DNA from: Ignavibacteriaceae bacterium
Lineage (GTDB): Bacteria; Bacteroidota; Ignavibacteria; Ignavibacteriales; Ignavibacteriaceae
Assembly (NCBI GenBank): GCA_031292455.1
Contig: JARLHC010000023.1
Location: 1 to 51,355 of the forward strand
DNA length: 51,355 bases
Direction: 5' to 3'
Part shown: positions 33,764 to 43,036 of the stretch, one piece after another
Numbering within the stretch: position 1 is the stretch's first letter
Layout of the letters: every line of letters begins with the position of its first letter
The notes under the pieces: generated by a model
The model's input: only the letters and a program-made list of their open reading frames with translations
The model's database searches: none
Told to the model about the DNA's origin: nothing
Program-made: the position numbers and the translations under genes

Positions 33764-36172
33764 TTAGTTACCTCTTAATTTTGCATTAAAATTATGAGAC
33801 ACTGAATTAATAAGTTTATTAAATTCTTTGTCAACCTCATCCTCAATCAATGTCTTTTCATTATCATAAAATTCTAACGCAAATGCCATGCTTTTTTTAT
33901 TCTCTCCCAACGAATCATTTTCAAAGAGATCAAATATTTTAACTGATTTCAATAAGCAAGATGAAGATTTCTTAATAAATTCTATAACTTCACTGTAAGT
34001 TACTGAATTATCGAAGATAAAAGCAAAATCCCGAGACACCTTAGGAAATTTAAGCAAGTCACTAAAATGACGTTTTCCTTTAGGTAAAACTGCCTTTAAT
34101 AAAAGCACGTCATACTGAAAACAATATACGTCCTGACTGATATCAAATTTTTTAAGAACTTCCTTAGATATTTTTCCTCCGAAACCTACAACGGTATCTC
34201 CGGATTTCTTCTCAAAATAATAATCAAAGATGTTATTCTGATTGAAATAATATGAATCATTTAAAACATTGTCAAGCAAAAACTTACTATTAAAGCTATT
34301 TATATAACCTTTAAGAGAATAGAAGTCAAAGGAGGCCTGCGGGTTATTCCACTCTTTTTCCTTTTCATTTCCAGTAATAATCAAGAGAAGCTGTGTTTTT
34401 TCCGTAAAATCATCAAAATTATTTATCGCATCTGTGCTAATTTTATTGAATACATTCCCAATTTCAAAGAGCATTAAATTCTTTTCAAAAAACTTAATAT
34501 TACGTGAAACTACTTCAAGGGCACCGGGAAAAAGTGATGTTCTTAAATATGCCATATCCTGACTTTGAGGATTTAGAAGAGCAATCGGGTTGCCTGTTAG
34601 TGAAGCTGAATAAACTGACTGCAGGGGATTGTTAATCATCTCATAGAATCCAAGGGAGGTGGCTGTATTTTTGAGTTCATCCACAAAAGAAGATTCATCA
34701 TACTTCCTGGCTAAAGTTGAATATATCTTTTCAACTGCAGGGATATTATCGTAGCCATATATTCTTGCAATCTCTTCTATAATATCAATTTCCCTTTCAA
34801 TATCCGGACGGAAAGGGGGAACCGACAATTCAAGTTCCGAATGATTACTATTTTGGATCTTTATACCTAATTTCAGGAGAATACGGATAATATCATTTTC
34901 TGGCACATAGTATCCGAGTACTTTTTTAATTCTGCTAATCCTTAGAATAACAATTAAATTTTTTATTTTGACCGGGTATATATCAATTACACCCTTTGCT
35001 ACTTTACCTTCAGCAAGATCGGCTATTAATTGGGCAGCGCGGTTAGCGGCAATCATAGTTCCTTCAGGATCTGTGCCTCTTTCAAATCTATAGGAAGCAT
35101 CCGTACTAAGTCCTAAATACTTTGAAGTTTTCCTGACAGAAGAAGGGTTAAAGTATGCACTTTCAATAAGAATATTTTTAGTTTTATCATTAACTTCAGA
35201 ATTCTCACCGCCCATAACACCGGCAATAGCAACAGGTTTTTCTGCATCGCAGATCATCAGTGTACCCGGAATTAATTTTCTATCCTTAGAGTCAAGTGTT
35301 TTAAAGGTACTTTCTCCGGTGGTGCTTTTAACAATAATTTGATTTCCTGAAAGCATATCCAGATCGAATGCATGAAGAGGTTGACCAATTTCGTGCATTA
35401 CAAAATTTGTAACATCAGCAACATTATTGATAGGCCGGAGGCCTATTTTCAGCAGACTTTCTTTTAACCATTCAGGAGATTCTTTGATTTGAACATCTGT
35501 AATAACCCTAGAGGAATACCTTGGACAATTAACAGAATCCTGGATATCGATCCGTGCCAGTTTGACGATATCCTGATTTGATTCATTCAGCGGGATAGCA
35601 GGAAATTTTAATTCGAGATTATATATTGCAGCAATATCGCGTGCAATACCATAATGTGAAAGAGCATCCGGACGATTAGGTGTGATACCTATTTCAAGGA
35701 TTACATCATTTAAGCCCAAAGCTTCACTAACAGGCATTCCTTCTTTTAGGTTTGCATTTAAAATTTTGAGACCGGAATGGTCTTCGCTCAGTTCAATTTC
35801 CGATTCGGAGCAGAGCATACCGAAAGATTCAATTCCGCGAATCTTTGCTTTAGAAATAGTAAAATTACCGTGAGGAATTACCGCACCAATCTTAGCAAAT
35901 ATTACTTTCTGACCTGCTTCAACATTCGGAGCGCCACAAACGACCTGAAACTCTTCATCTCCGGTAGATATGACACATAATGAAAGTTTATCGGCGTTGG
36001 GATGTTTCTTTTTTTCTTTAACGAATCCTACTACAATATTCTTGAGTTTGGAAGCTTCGTCGTTTAAATCTTCAACTTCAAGGCCTGACAGTGTAAGATT
36101 ATTTAAAAGTTCATTAAGCGGGATATTATCGATACTGACATATTGTTTTAACCAGTTTAATGATATTTTCAT
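33764..36172 (-). CDS. pheT: Phenylalanyl-tRNA synthetase beta subunit
   Basis: An 802-residue beta subunit of the (alpha-beta)2 enzyme that charges tRNA-Phe. Domains in order: B1/B8 core start (MKISLNWLKQYV), EMAP/tRNA-binding OB domain (about 40-150, NIVVGFVKEKKKHPNADKLS, VVCGAPNVEAGQKV), B3/B4 editing domain (VADVTNFVMHEIGQPLHAFD, GVMGGENSEV), B5 (REIDIIEEIARIYGYDNIP), catalytic-like B6/B7, and the C-terminal ferredoxin-like anticodon-binding domain (PKVSRDFAFIFD). AGGAG precedes ATG. It is located 12 bases after pheS. Confidence 0.97.
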   Translation of the reverse strand: MKISLNWLKQYVSIDNIPLNELLNNLTLSGLEVEDLNDEASKLKNIVVGFVKEKKKHPNADKLSLCVISTGDEEFQVVCGAPNVEAGQKVIFAKIGAVIPHGNFTISKAKIRGIESFGMLCSESEIELSEDHSGLKILNANLKEGMPVSEALGLNDVILEIGITPNRPDALSHYGIARDIAAIYNLELKFPAIPLNESNQDIVKLARIDIQDSVNCPRYSSRVITDVQIKESPEWLKESLLKIGLRPINNVADVTNFVMHEIGQPLHAFDLDMLSGNQIIVKSTTGESTFKTLDSKDRKLIPGTLMICDAEKPVAIAGVMGGENSEVNDKTKNILIESAYFNPSSVRKTSKYLGLSTDASYRFERGTDPEGTMIAANRAAQLIADLAEGKVAKGVIDIYPVKIKNLIVILRISRIKKVLGYYVPENDIIRILLKLGIKIQNSNHSELELSVPPFRPDIEREIDIIEEIARIYGYDNIPAVEKIYSTLARKYDESSFVDELKNTATSLGFYEMINNPLQSVYSASLTGNPIALLNPQSQDMAYLRTSLFPGALEVVSRNIKFFEKNLMLFEIGNVFNKISTDAINNFDDFTEKTQLLLIITGNEKEKEWNNPQASFDFYSLKGYINSFNSKFLLDNVLNDSYYFNQNNIFDYYFEKKSGDTVVGFGGKISKEVLKKFDISQDVYCFQYDVLLLKAVLPKGKRHFSDLLKFPKVSRDFAFIFDNSVTYSEVIEFIKKSSSCLLKSVKIFDLFENDSLGENKKSMAFALEFYDNEKTLIEDEVDKEFNKLINSVSHNFNAKLRGN

Positions 36173-36184
36173 TTTTACTCCTGA

Positions 36185-37198
36185 TTAAAACTGTTTTAAG
36201 AATCTAAAATCATTTTCGAAGAATATTCTTATATCCTGAACATTATACTTTAACATAGCGGTTCTTTCAATACCCATTCCGAAAGCATATCCTCTATATT
36301 TTTCCGGATCGATTCCGCAATTTATTAGAACATTGGGATCTACCATTCCGCATCCTAATATTTCAAGCCAGCCGGTGTGCTTGCATATTTTGCATCCTTT
36401 TCCGCCACAGATATAGCAGGTAATATCCATTTCGGCACTAGGTTCCGTAAATGGAAAGAAGCTTGCTCTGAATCTATATTTTAGTTGGCTTCCATAAAAT
36501 TGTTTTGCAAAGAATACGAGTGTACCTTTAAGTTCTGCAAAAGTAATATCGGTATCGATTACCAATCCTTCCACCTGATGAAACATGCAGTAGCTTCTAG
36601 CACTAACCGCCTCGCTACGATAAACTCTTCCCGGCATAATGGCCCTGATAGGAGGTTTATAATTTTTCATTACCCGCACCTGCACAGGAGAGGTATGGGT
36701 TCTTAACAAGTAATCTTTCGCAACGAAATAAGTATCCTGCATATCACGAGCGGGATGATCGGGAGCAAAGTTTAGGGCTTCAAAATTATAATAATCAGAT
36801 TCAAGTTCAGGTCCTTCAAATGTAGAGAACCCCATGCCTTTGAATATGTATTTAATTTCATCAACAGTTTGAGTTAAGATATGTTTGCTTCCAAGTTGTC
36901 TTTGACTTCCTGGTAGTGTAAGGTCGATTTTTTTATTAGCACCAATTCCCTCTTCTTCAAGTTTAATTTTGACCTTATTAAAATTATCGGAGACATAGCT
37001 ACGCAGCGCATTAAGTTTATTACCGATTGCAGGTTTTTCCTCTTTAGGCACATCTTTCAATTTTTCAAAGAGGCCTGAGACAATACCATTCCTGCTAAGA
37101 TACTTAATCCTTAGTTCTTCGAGGTTCTTAAGAGCTTTTACGCCTGCGAGATCATTATCAAATTCGTCTGATACGGTTGTAATCTTATCTAAAAACAT
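36185..37198 (-). CDS. pheS: Phenylalanyl-tRNA synthetase alpha subunit
   Basis: A 337-residue catalytic alpha subunit. It has an N-terminal coiled coil (about 1-90, LRIKYLSRNGIVSGLFEKLK) for tRNA binding and class II motifs: motif 1 near FSTFEGPELESDYYNF, motif 2 in MPGRVYRSEAVSARSY and FHQVEGLVID, and motif 3 in GYAFGMGIERTAMLKY. Cys-rich CYICGGKGCKICKHTGW, seen in many bacterial PheS, is present. It lies 77 bases downstream of rplT in the thrS-infC-rpmI-rplT-pheS-pheT order. Confidence 0.97.
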   Translation of the reverse strand: MFLDKITTVSDEFDNDLAGVKALKNLEELRIKYLSRNGIVSGLFEKLKDVPKEEKPAIGNKLNALRSYVSDNFNKVKIKLEEEGIGANKKIDLTLPGSQRQLGSKHILTQTVDEIKYIFKGMGFSTFEGPELESDYYNFEALNFAPDHPARDMQDTYFVAKDYLLRTHTSPVQVRVMKNYKPPIRAIMPGRVYRSEAVSARSYCMFHQVEGLVIDTDITFAELKGTLVFFAKQFYGSQLKYRFRASFFPFTEPSAEMDITCYICGGKGCKICKHTGWLEILGCGMVDPNVLINCGIDPEKYRGYAFGMGIERTAMLKYNVQDIRIFFENDFRFLKQF

Positions 37199-37275
37199 AA
37201 GCAGAATTTCAATTTATTTAAAATAATACCCTCACAAAGATAAATAATTGAATTTAAACTTTTAGAGGGTAGTTA

Positions 37276-37623
37276 TTAATTAGCGGAAAAAGTAACCAAC
37301 TCGGTAAATGCGGTTGGATTTTCCAATGCCAAGCTAGCGAGAACTTTTCTGTTAATATTAACGCCTTTAATATTAAGAGCGTTAATTAGCCTTGAATATG
37401 TGGTGCCGTTAATTCTTGCGGCAGCATTTATTCTTGCAATCCATAGATGTCTAAATGTTCTCTTTTTTAGCTTCCTGTCTCTATATGCGTGAGTCAAGCC
37501 TTTTTCGACATGATTCTTCGCGACAGTATATACTTTGCTGCGAGCACCCCAATAACCTTTGGCAAGCTTCAGTATTTTTTTTCTATGTTTGTGGGATGCT
37601 ACTTTGTTTTTCGAACGGGGCAT
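37276..37623 (-). CDS. rplT: 50S ribosomal protein L20
   Basis: A 115-residue, very basic protein that binds 23S rRNA early in 50S assembly. The sequence begins [19 protein letters not shown] and includes [40 protein letters not shown] and YSRLINALN, all typical. AGAGGT lies upstream of the ATG. It follows rpmI by 21 bases. L20 commonly represses its own operon, but no pseudoknot operator was identified here. Confidence 0.98.
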   Translation of the reverse strand: MPRSKNKVASHKHRKKILKLAKGYWGARSKVYTVAKNHVEKGLTHAYRDRKLKKRTFRHLWIARINAAARINGTTYSRLINALNIKGVNINRKVLASLALENPTAFTELVTFSAN

Positions 37624-37644
37624 TTCTTATTACCTCTTATTATA

Positions 37645-37836
37645 TTATTGCATCATTATTCTAACACGTTTATTCTCGGATTCGGAAACCAAGGTATCAC
37701 GTCTTAATTTTCTTTTTCTTTTAGTACTTTTGGAAGTAAGAATATGGCTTTTGTAAGCGCTTTTTCTTTTAAACTTCCCGGAAGCAGTTTTTCTAAAAGT
37801 CTTTGCTGCTCCTCTATTGCTTTTCATTTTTGGCAT
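37645..37836 (-). CDS. rpmI: 50S ribosomal protein L35
   Basis: A 63-residue basic protein starting [17 protein letters not shown] and ending KRVRIMMQ, the standard length and pattern for L35. The frame runs 16 codons further upstream into the end of infC, but ATG 37836 is the family start. It lies 13 bases after the infC stop and 21 before rplT, the usual infC-rpmI-rplT order. Confidence 0.97.
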   Translation of the reverse strand: MPKMKSNRGAAKTFRKTASGKFKRKSAYKSHILTSKSTKRKRKLRRDTLVSESENKRVRIMMQ

Positions 37837-37849
37837 ACATATATCCTGA

Positions 37850-38383
37850 TTATGATTTCTTTTGCTTTTTCGAGGCAGGGACAAGAATAATATTCATGTT
37901 CCTTCCTTCCATTTTGATAGGAGATTCAACCTTAGCGATATCTTCAGTTCTTTCGATAAATTTTTTAAGAAGGATTTCGCCCTGTTCGGTATAGGCCATT
38001 TCTCTTCCTTTAAACATTACACAAACTTTTACTTTATTACCTTCCTGAACGAAATTCTGAGCATGTTTCAACTTAAACTCAAAATCATGTACATCGGTAT
38101 TAGGATGAAGCCTGATTTCTTTAAGCAATGAAACAGTCTGATTTTTTCTTTGAATTTTTTCTCTTTTCTGCTGTTCGTATTTAAATTTACCAAAATCAAT
38201 TATTTTACACACAGGGGGTTTAGCGGTAGGAGCGATCTCAACTAAATCAAGACCTCTTTCCTGCGACATCCGCATTGCATCTCTTATAGTAAATATTCCT
38301 AATTGTGCACCATCAACATCTATTACCCTAATCTTAGGAGATTTAATCTCCTCATTTACACGAACACTATCAGGTTGAGCGAT
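37850..38383 (-). CDS. infC: Translation initiation factor IF-3, probable ATC start
   Basis: A 177-residue IF3, which keeps the 30S subunit free and checks start-codon choice. The N-domain begins [18 protein letters not shown] and continues [20 protein letters not shown]; the C-domain contains [19 protein letters not shown] and [19 protein letters not shown]. No ATG, GTG or TTG lies between the in-frame stop upstream and residue 37, although the conserved N-domain is fully encoded there. ATC at 38383-38381 fits as the start: AGAGG sits seven bases before it and overlaps the thrS stop. Rare AUU/AUC/AUA starts are the known basis of infC autoregulation. The ATG at 38275 would remove about 36 conserved residues. 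Confidence 0.93.
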   Translation of the reverse strand: MAQPDSVRVNEEIKSPKIRVIDVDGAQLGIFTIRDAMRMSQERGLDLVEIAPTAKPPVCKIIDFGKFKYEQQKREKIQRKNQTVSLLKEIRLHPNTDVHDFEFKLKHAQNFVQEGNKVKVCVMFKGREMAYTEQGEILLKKFIERTEDIAKVESPIKMEGRNMNIILVPASKKQKKS

Positions 38384-38394
38384 AAAGTACCTCT

Positions 38395-40338
38395 TTAATA
38401 GTTAATTAACTTATTTTTAATTTGATCTTTAATTTTACTCAAAAAATCGGATAAAGACAACGTCCCGAGGTCTCCTTTTTTATGCTGGCGCACAGAGATA
38501 TTGCCGGAAGCTTTCTCTTTTTCACCACAAATTATCATAAATGGAGCTTTTTTTACTTCCCATTCTCTAATTTTGTAGCCCACCTTTTCATTTCTGTCGT
38601 CAAACTCAACCCGGATATTGTTGTTTTTAAACTCTTCGAAGACCTGTTTAGCATAATCAGCAAAAACCTCGCTCAGAGGAATTACAACAGCCTGAACCGG
38701 AGCAAGCCAGAGGGGAAATTCCCCTGCAAAATGTTCAATCAGCACACCGATAAATCTTTCGAGTGAACCAAAAGGAGCTCTATGAATTACTACGGGGCGG
38801 TGTTTTTGTCCATCACTTCCGATATACTCAAGATTAAACCTTTCGGGCATAACATAATCAATTTGCACGGTCCCCAGTTGCCATTTCCTTCCCAGTGCAT
38901 CTTTAACCATAAAATCTATTTTGGGGCCATAAAATGCAGCTTCTCCTTTTTCAATATGGTAACTTAGTTTCATTTCATCGGCCGCTTCCTTAATTTCACG
39001 CTGAGCCCTTTCCCACAATTTTTTGTCGCCGCCATACTTTTCATCATTATCATCTCTGAAGGAAAGCTGGGTAGTAAAATCCTTAAATCCCATAACAGTG
39101 AAGACATATTGGATAAGGTCAATTACATTGCATAATTCATCTTTCAACTGATCATCTCTGACGAACATATGTGAATCATCCACTGCAAAACATCTTACAC
39201 GAGTTAACCCGTTTAGTTCACCCGACTGTTCATACCTATAAACGGTTCCGAATTCAGCAAGTCTTATTGGAAGATCCCTGTAACTTCTTTGTTTATTGGC
39301 ATATATCTGAAAATGATGAGGGCAATTCATCGGTTTAAGGAGATATTCTTCGTCGCTGTCGGGAAATTTTAATGGTGGAAACTGGCTATCGCTATAATAA
39401 GGATAATGACCGCTAGTTTTATAAAGATTAATATTTCCAATATGAGGAGTAATTACCGGTAGATAACCTCTTTTTTTCTGTTCATCACGAAGGAAAGATT
39501 CAAGAGTTTCTCTTAACACAGTTCCTTTGGGAAGCCAAACAGGAAGGCCAGCACCAATTTTTTGAGAGAACATGAAAAGTTCAAGTTCTTTTCCCAGTTT
39601 GCGGTGATCTCTTTTCTTAGCCTCTTCCAGGAAAGCAAGATAATCATCCAGCATTTTCTTTTTCGGAAATGAAATTCCATAGATTCTCTGCAGCTGTTTA
39701 TTTTTCTCGTTTCCACGCCAGTAAGAACCGGAGACGCTTAAAAGTTTTATGTATTTTATTTTTCCAGTTGATGGAAGATGAGGGCCGGTACAAAGATCAG
39801 TAAAATTATCCTCTTTGTATATTGAAATAACCTCGCCATCCGGAATTTCTGAAATAATTTCAGTTTTATATTTATCCTTACGAAGATTGAAAAACTCAAG
39901 AGCTTTTTCTTTAGTAAGTTCTTCGCGTTCAAAGGAATTATTCTCTTTTGCAAGCTGGAGCATTCTGTCTTCTATTTTCCTGAGGTCATCTTCAGAAATA
40001 GAAGAATTTATATCAATATCATAATAGAAGCCGGATTCAATAGCAGGGCCAACGCCAAATTTAGCTTCCGGATAGATTGATAGAACAGCATGTGCCATCA
40101 GGTGAGAAGTTGAGTGCCAGTAAACTTCTTTTCCTTTATCATCGGAGAAAGTCAGGAATTTTACAGTTGCATTATTATTAATAGGGGCAAACAATTCTTT
40201 CACATCAGAATCAACTTCTGCGGCCAGGGCTTCTTCAGCTAAGCGGGGCGAAACGGATTCTGCAATTTTATAGGCTGAAATGCCTTTGTCAAATTCCCTT
40301 GAATTACCATCAGGGAAGGTTACTTTAATTTTATCCAT
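38395..40338 (-). CDS. thrS: Threonyl-tRNA synthetase
   Basis: A 647-residue class II synthetase. Domains: TGS (1-62, KVTFPDGNSREFDKGI), the editing/N2 domain with HSTSHLMAHAVLSIYPEAKFG and the SAD Cys-His sites (DLCTGPHLPSTG), the catalytic core with motif 2 in RLAEFGTVYRYEQSGELNGL and motif 3 in IHRAPFGSLERFIGVLIEH, then the anticodon-binding domain from APVQAVVIPLSE. The zinc ligands appear as C in MNCPHHF, H in VDDSHMF/RVR and H in VIHRAP. It begins only 33 bases after the tRNA-Val 3' end, and its stop carries the infC Shine-Dalgarno. Confidence 0.98.
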   Translation of the reverse strand: MDKIKVTFPDGNSREFDKGISAYKIAESVSPRLAEEALAAEVDSDVKELFAPINNNATVKFLTFSDDKGKEVYWHSTSHLMAHAVLSIYPEAKFGVGPAIESGFYYDIDINSSISEDDLRKIEDRMLQLAKENNSFEREELTKEKALEFFNLRKDKYKTEIISEIPDGEVISIYKEDNFTDLCTGPHLPSTGKIKYIKLLSVSGSYWRGNEKNKQLQRIYGISFPKKKMLDDYLAFLEEAKKRDHRKLGKELELFMFSQKIGAGLPVWLPKGTVLRETLESFLRDEQKKRGYLPVITPHIGNINLYKTSGHYPYYSDSQFPPLKFPDSDEEYLLKPMNCPHHFQIYANKQRSYRDLPIRLAEFGTVYRYEQSGELNGLTRVRCFAVDDSHMFVRDDQLKDELCNVIDLIQYVFTVMGFKDFTTQLSFRDDNDEKYGGDKKLWERAQREIKEAADEMKLSYHIEKGEAAFYGPKIDFMVKDALGRKWQLGTVQIDYVMPERFNLEYIGSDGQKHRPVVIHRAPFGSLERFIGVLIEHFAGEFPLWLAPVQAVVIPLSEVFADYAKQVFEEFKNNNIRVEFDDRNEKVGYKIREWEVKKAPFMIICGEKEKASGNISVRQHKKGDLGTLSLSDFLSKIKDQIKNKLINY

Positions 40339-40371
40339 AATAAGTAATTATACCCGTATATAAGGTATCAG

Positions 40372-40445
40372 TGGGCTCTATAGGATTCGAACCTATGACC
40401 TTCTGCACGTCAAGCAGACGCTCTAACCAACTGAGCTAAGAACCC
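40372..40445 (-). tRNA. tRNA-Val (GAC)
   Basis: A 74-base tRNA: acceptor GGGTTCT with AGAGCCC, discriminator A, D-arm TAGCTCAGTTGGTTAGAGC, anticodon arm TCTGC-TTGACGT-GCAGA (anticodon GAC), and T-loop TTCGAAT. It lies on the same strand as tRNA-Leu upstream and thrS downstream, so processing at its 3' end could create the thrS mRNA 5' end. Confidence 0.95.
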
Positions 40446-40549
40446 GCTAATCAATAAATGTTTGTATTAAAATTTAATTACATTTTGCTGGGAAATAACA
40501 ATGGAAGAATACCAAGGGAGTGCAACTCCGTAAAGATTCTAACATTTAG

Positions 40550-40635
40550 TACCGAGGGCCGGACTCGAACCGGCACGGGAATTAATTCCCACAGGATTTT
40601 AAGTCCTGTGCGTCTACCAGTTCCGCCACCCCGGC
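40550..40635 (-). tRNA. tRNA-Leu (TAA)
   Basis: An 86-base class II tRNA: acceptor GCCGGGG with CCTCGGT (two G-U pairs), discriminator A, anticodon arm CAGGA-CTTAAAA-TCCTG (anticodon TAA), long variable arm TGGGAATTAATTCCCG, and T-arm GCCGG-TTCGAGT-CCGGC. It is 104 bases upstream of tRNA-Val on the same strand. It may be the first gene of the translation cluster transcript. Confidence 0.95.
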
Positions 40636-40884
40636 AAACTGTCTATTAAAATTTAGCGAATAAATATAGAGATTCGTATATATTTATGCAAATATATTAC
40701 TATTCTTTTCCATGATAAAGCGAGTTAGTTTTAAGGTTTACTTAAAATTTATAATTAAAGAAATTATATTAAGTTTAATATATGATCGAGCCAGTTTAAT
40801 TTCCTGATGGAATGGGCAAAAAGGATGTATTTTCTTTGTATCCATATTATTATATTATTGATCAAAAGATAAAATATTTTTACT

Positions 40885-42216
40885 ATGAAATGGATTGACA
40901 CTTATAAATCGAAATTATGTACACCTGAAGAGGCTGCATCTTATATTAAATCGGATCAGAAAGTATATATACACCCCGGATGCGCAATTCCTGAAGTCCT
41001 AGTTGAAGCAATGACCAGAAGGTACAAAGAATTATGGAATGTTGAGATATTCCATATCCTCACATTCGGAATAGCGCCATATATTGAACCCGAAATGGAG
41101 GGACATTTCCGGCATAATGCTTTATTTATAGGTTCAAATGTCCGTAGTGCAGTGAACGCCGGAAGAGCCGATTTTACTCCTATATTTCTTTCAGAGGTTC
41201 CTTCATTATTTCAAAAGAAAATTATCCCGATTGATGTAGCACTTATACATGTATCACCACCAGACAAATACGGCTTCTGCAGCTATGGAATAGGAGTAGA
41301 GTGTACAAAAATTGCTGCAGAAAATGCTAAATTTATAATTGCACAGATTAATCCCAACATGCCAAGAACCCTTGGAAATTCCTTTATTCATATTGATAAA
41401 TTTGATAAATGTATTGAGGCAGATGTACCCCTAAAGGAAATGAATGCAAGAGGAGAGGATGTAACTCCAGAAGAATATGATATTTTTCAAAGTATTGGCT
41501 CACATATAGCGGATCTGATTGAAGATGGTTCAACACTTCAGTTAGGAATTGGAGCTATACCGGATTCAGTGCTAGGTTATCTAGGCCATAAAAAAGACCT
41601 TGGAATACATACCGAGATGTTTTCCGACGGCTTAATTAAGCTTATTGAAGATGGTGTAGTAACAAATGAATTGAAAACACTTCACCAGGGGAAATTAATC
41701 ACATCATTTGTACTTGGCTCAAAAAAATTATATGATTTTCTGGATGATAATTCATTTATGGAGTTTCATCCGACAAATTATGTAAACGATCCCTTTATTA
41801 TTGCACAGAATGATAAGATGATTGCAATTAATTCTGCAGTAGAAGTGGATATAACGGGACAGGTATGCGCCGACTCAATAGGCTCAAAATTATTTTCAGG
41901 ATTTGGCGGCCAGGTAGATTTTGTAAGAGGTGCAACCAGAAGTAAGGGGGGGAAGCCGATTATAGCTCTTCCATCTACAGCCAAGAAAGGTGAAGTTTCA
42001 AGAATAGTTCCTTTCCTTAAAAGAGGGGCAGGAATTACAACATCCAGGGGAGATGTGCATTATGTTATAACGGAATTCGGGGTTGCAGATTTATACGGCA
42101 AATCCATACGGCAAAGAGCGAAGGCTTTGATTAACATAGCGCATCCTAAATTTCGTGAAGAGCTGGATACATATTTGCACGAAACTTATCTAAAAAAGAG
42201 TTTAATTTATACTTAA
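40885..42216 (+). CDS. Class I CoA-transferase (acetyl-CoA hydrolase / 4-hydroxybutyrate CoA-transferase family)
   Basis: A 443-residue enzyme of the Cat1/Cat2/AbfT group (PF02550 and PF13336), which exchanges CoA between acyl-CoA and acetate, succinate or 4-hydroxybutyrate through a glutamyl-CoA intermediate. The expected nucleophile is the Glu in IHTEMFSDGLI. VSPPDKYGFCSYGIGV, GIGAIPDSVLGYLGHKKDLG and VDFVRGATRSKGGKPIIALPST are further family marks. The exact acids are not predictable; 4-hydroxybutyrate or acetate/succinate are the common choices. It stands alone, divergent from tRNA-Leu across 249 bases. Confidence 0.9.
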   Translation: MKWIDTYKSKLCTPEEAASYIKSDQKVYIHPGCAIPEVLVEAMTRRYKELWNVEIFHILTFGIAPYIEPEMEGHFRHNALFIGSNVRSAVNAGRADFTPIFLSEVPSLFQKKIIPIDVALIHVSPPDKYGFCSYGIGVECTKIAAENAKFIIAQINPNMPRTLGNSFIHIDKFDKCIEADVPLKEMNARGEDVTPEEYDIFQSIGSHIADLIEDGSTLQLGIGAIPDSVLGYLGHKKDLGIHTEMFSDGLIKLIEDGVVTNELKTLHQGKLITSFVLGSKKLYDFLDDNSFMEFHPTNYVNDPFIIAQNDKMIAINSAVEVDITGQVCADSIGSKLFSGFGGQVDFVRGATRSKGGKPIIALPSTAKKGEVSRIVPFLKRGAGITTSRGDVHYVITEFGVADLYGKSIRQRAKALINIAHPKFREELDTYLHETYLKKSLIYT

Positions 42217-42262
42217 ACAAACAATTTGGGGATCCGATTTATTAAATAAATCTGAAAAAGAT

Positions 42263-42286
42263 CAATTTTTATCCATCCAAAAATTG
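42263..42286 (+). terminator. Possible terminator after the CoA-transferase gene
   Basis: CAATTTTT and AAAAATTG pair as an 8-base stem around an 8-base loop, followed by TTTCTATTTATT. It begins 47 bases past the CoA-transferase stop. The stem is AT-rich, so this is tentative. Confidence 0.4.
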
Positions 42287-42403
42287 TTTCTATTTATTCA
42301 ATTTCTGGATTATTTCTCAAAACGAGACTGAATAAATATTAAATAAGGCTTCTTTTCTTTTGGCACTTCTATTGAATGTACATGTATAATAATTACATAT
42401 AGC

Positions 42404-42955
42404 ATGAAAAAATCAAAATACATAATTTTAATTTTAATTCTAATATTGATCTCCATAGGAATTTTGTATGGTATAGAAAAATTCAAGAAACCTCCGGATC
42501 CAGTATCGGGTATTTTTGTCCAGAATGGTCTTATTTATAAAAATGGATCAGATAAACCTTTTACAGGTATCGTAATGGATACCGTAGCAAATAACATTAT
42601 GGAATATGATGTTGTGAACGGAATAAAATTTGGAAGATTTCAACTTTATACTGATGGGGATCATCTTTCCATATCAGGGGAATTAGAGAACAATAAGAAT
42701 AATGGAATATGGACATATTACTATACTTCAGGTAAAATTGAATCAAGAGGATGTTTTAAAGATGATATACTATACGGAAAGTGGATATGGTATTATGAGG
42801 ATGGGACGGTAAAGGAAGAAGGTTATTATAATAATGGCGAGCGTGAGGGAAAATGGATCACATACAATGAAAACGGTATTATTCAATCGCAAATAACATT
42901 TGAAAAAGGGAAAGCCATAAGTGAAATTAAAACTGAAAGATTTGTTTCTACTTAA
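42404..42955 (+). CDS. Membrane-anchored MORN_2 repeat protein C
   Basis: A 183-residue protein with one N-terminal membrane helix or uncleaved signal (KYIILILILILISIGILYG), then about 5 MORN_2-like units, clearest in YYYTSGKIESRGCFKDDILYGKW, whose successor starts YYEDGTVKEEGYYNNGEREG. It is related in repeat type to the two proteins at 1981 and 2888, but shorter and anchored rather than secreted. It stands alone with a strong terminator after it. No function is known. Confidence 0.82.
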   Translation: MKKSKYIILILILILISIGILYGIEKFKKPPDPVSGIFVQNGLIYKNGSDKPFTGIVMDTVANNIMEYDVVNGIKFGRFQLYTDGDHLSISGELENNKNNGIWTYYYTSGKIESRGCFKDDILYGKWIWYYEDGTVKEEGYYNNGEREGKWITYNENGIIQSQITFEKGKAISEIKTERFVST

Positions 42956-42992
42956 ATCCTAATTAGAAACTATCCAAGAAAGAATATAAAAG

Positions 42993-43020
42993 AAAAGGCA
43001 GTCAGACCAGGCTGCCTTTT
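42993..43020. terminator. Bidirectional Rho-independent terminator
   Basis: AAAAGGCAG and CTGCCTTTT form a 9-base stem with a 10-base loop. A T-run follows on the plus strand (to 43022), and the run of As at 42993-42996 gives a T-run on the minus strand. It sits between two convergent genes, the MORN_2 gene and the oligoendopeptidase gene, and can serve both. Confidence 0.85.
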
Positions 43021-43036
43021 TTAGTTCTAAGTTGAT

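Noticed and set aside
40339-40371. T-box leader for thrS
   Set aside because: Only 33 bases separate tRNA-Val from thrS, too short for a T-box, and no terminator hairpin is present.
40480-40535. Small hairpin GGAGT-gca-ACTCC between the two tRNAs
   Set aside because: Five base pairs with a three-base loop and no T-run; too weak to call a terminator or regulatory element.
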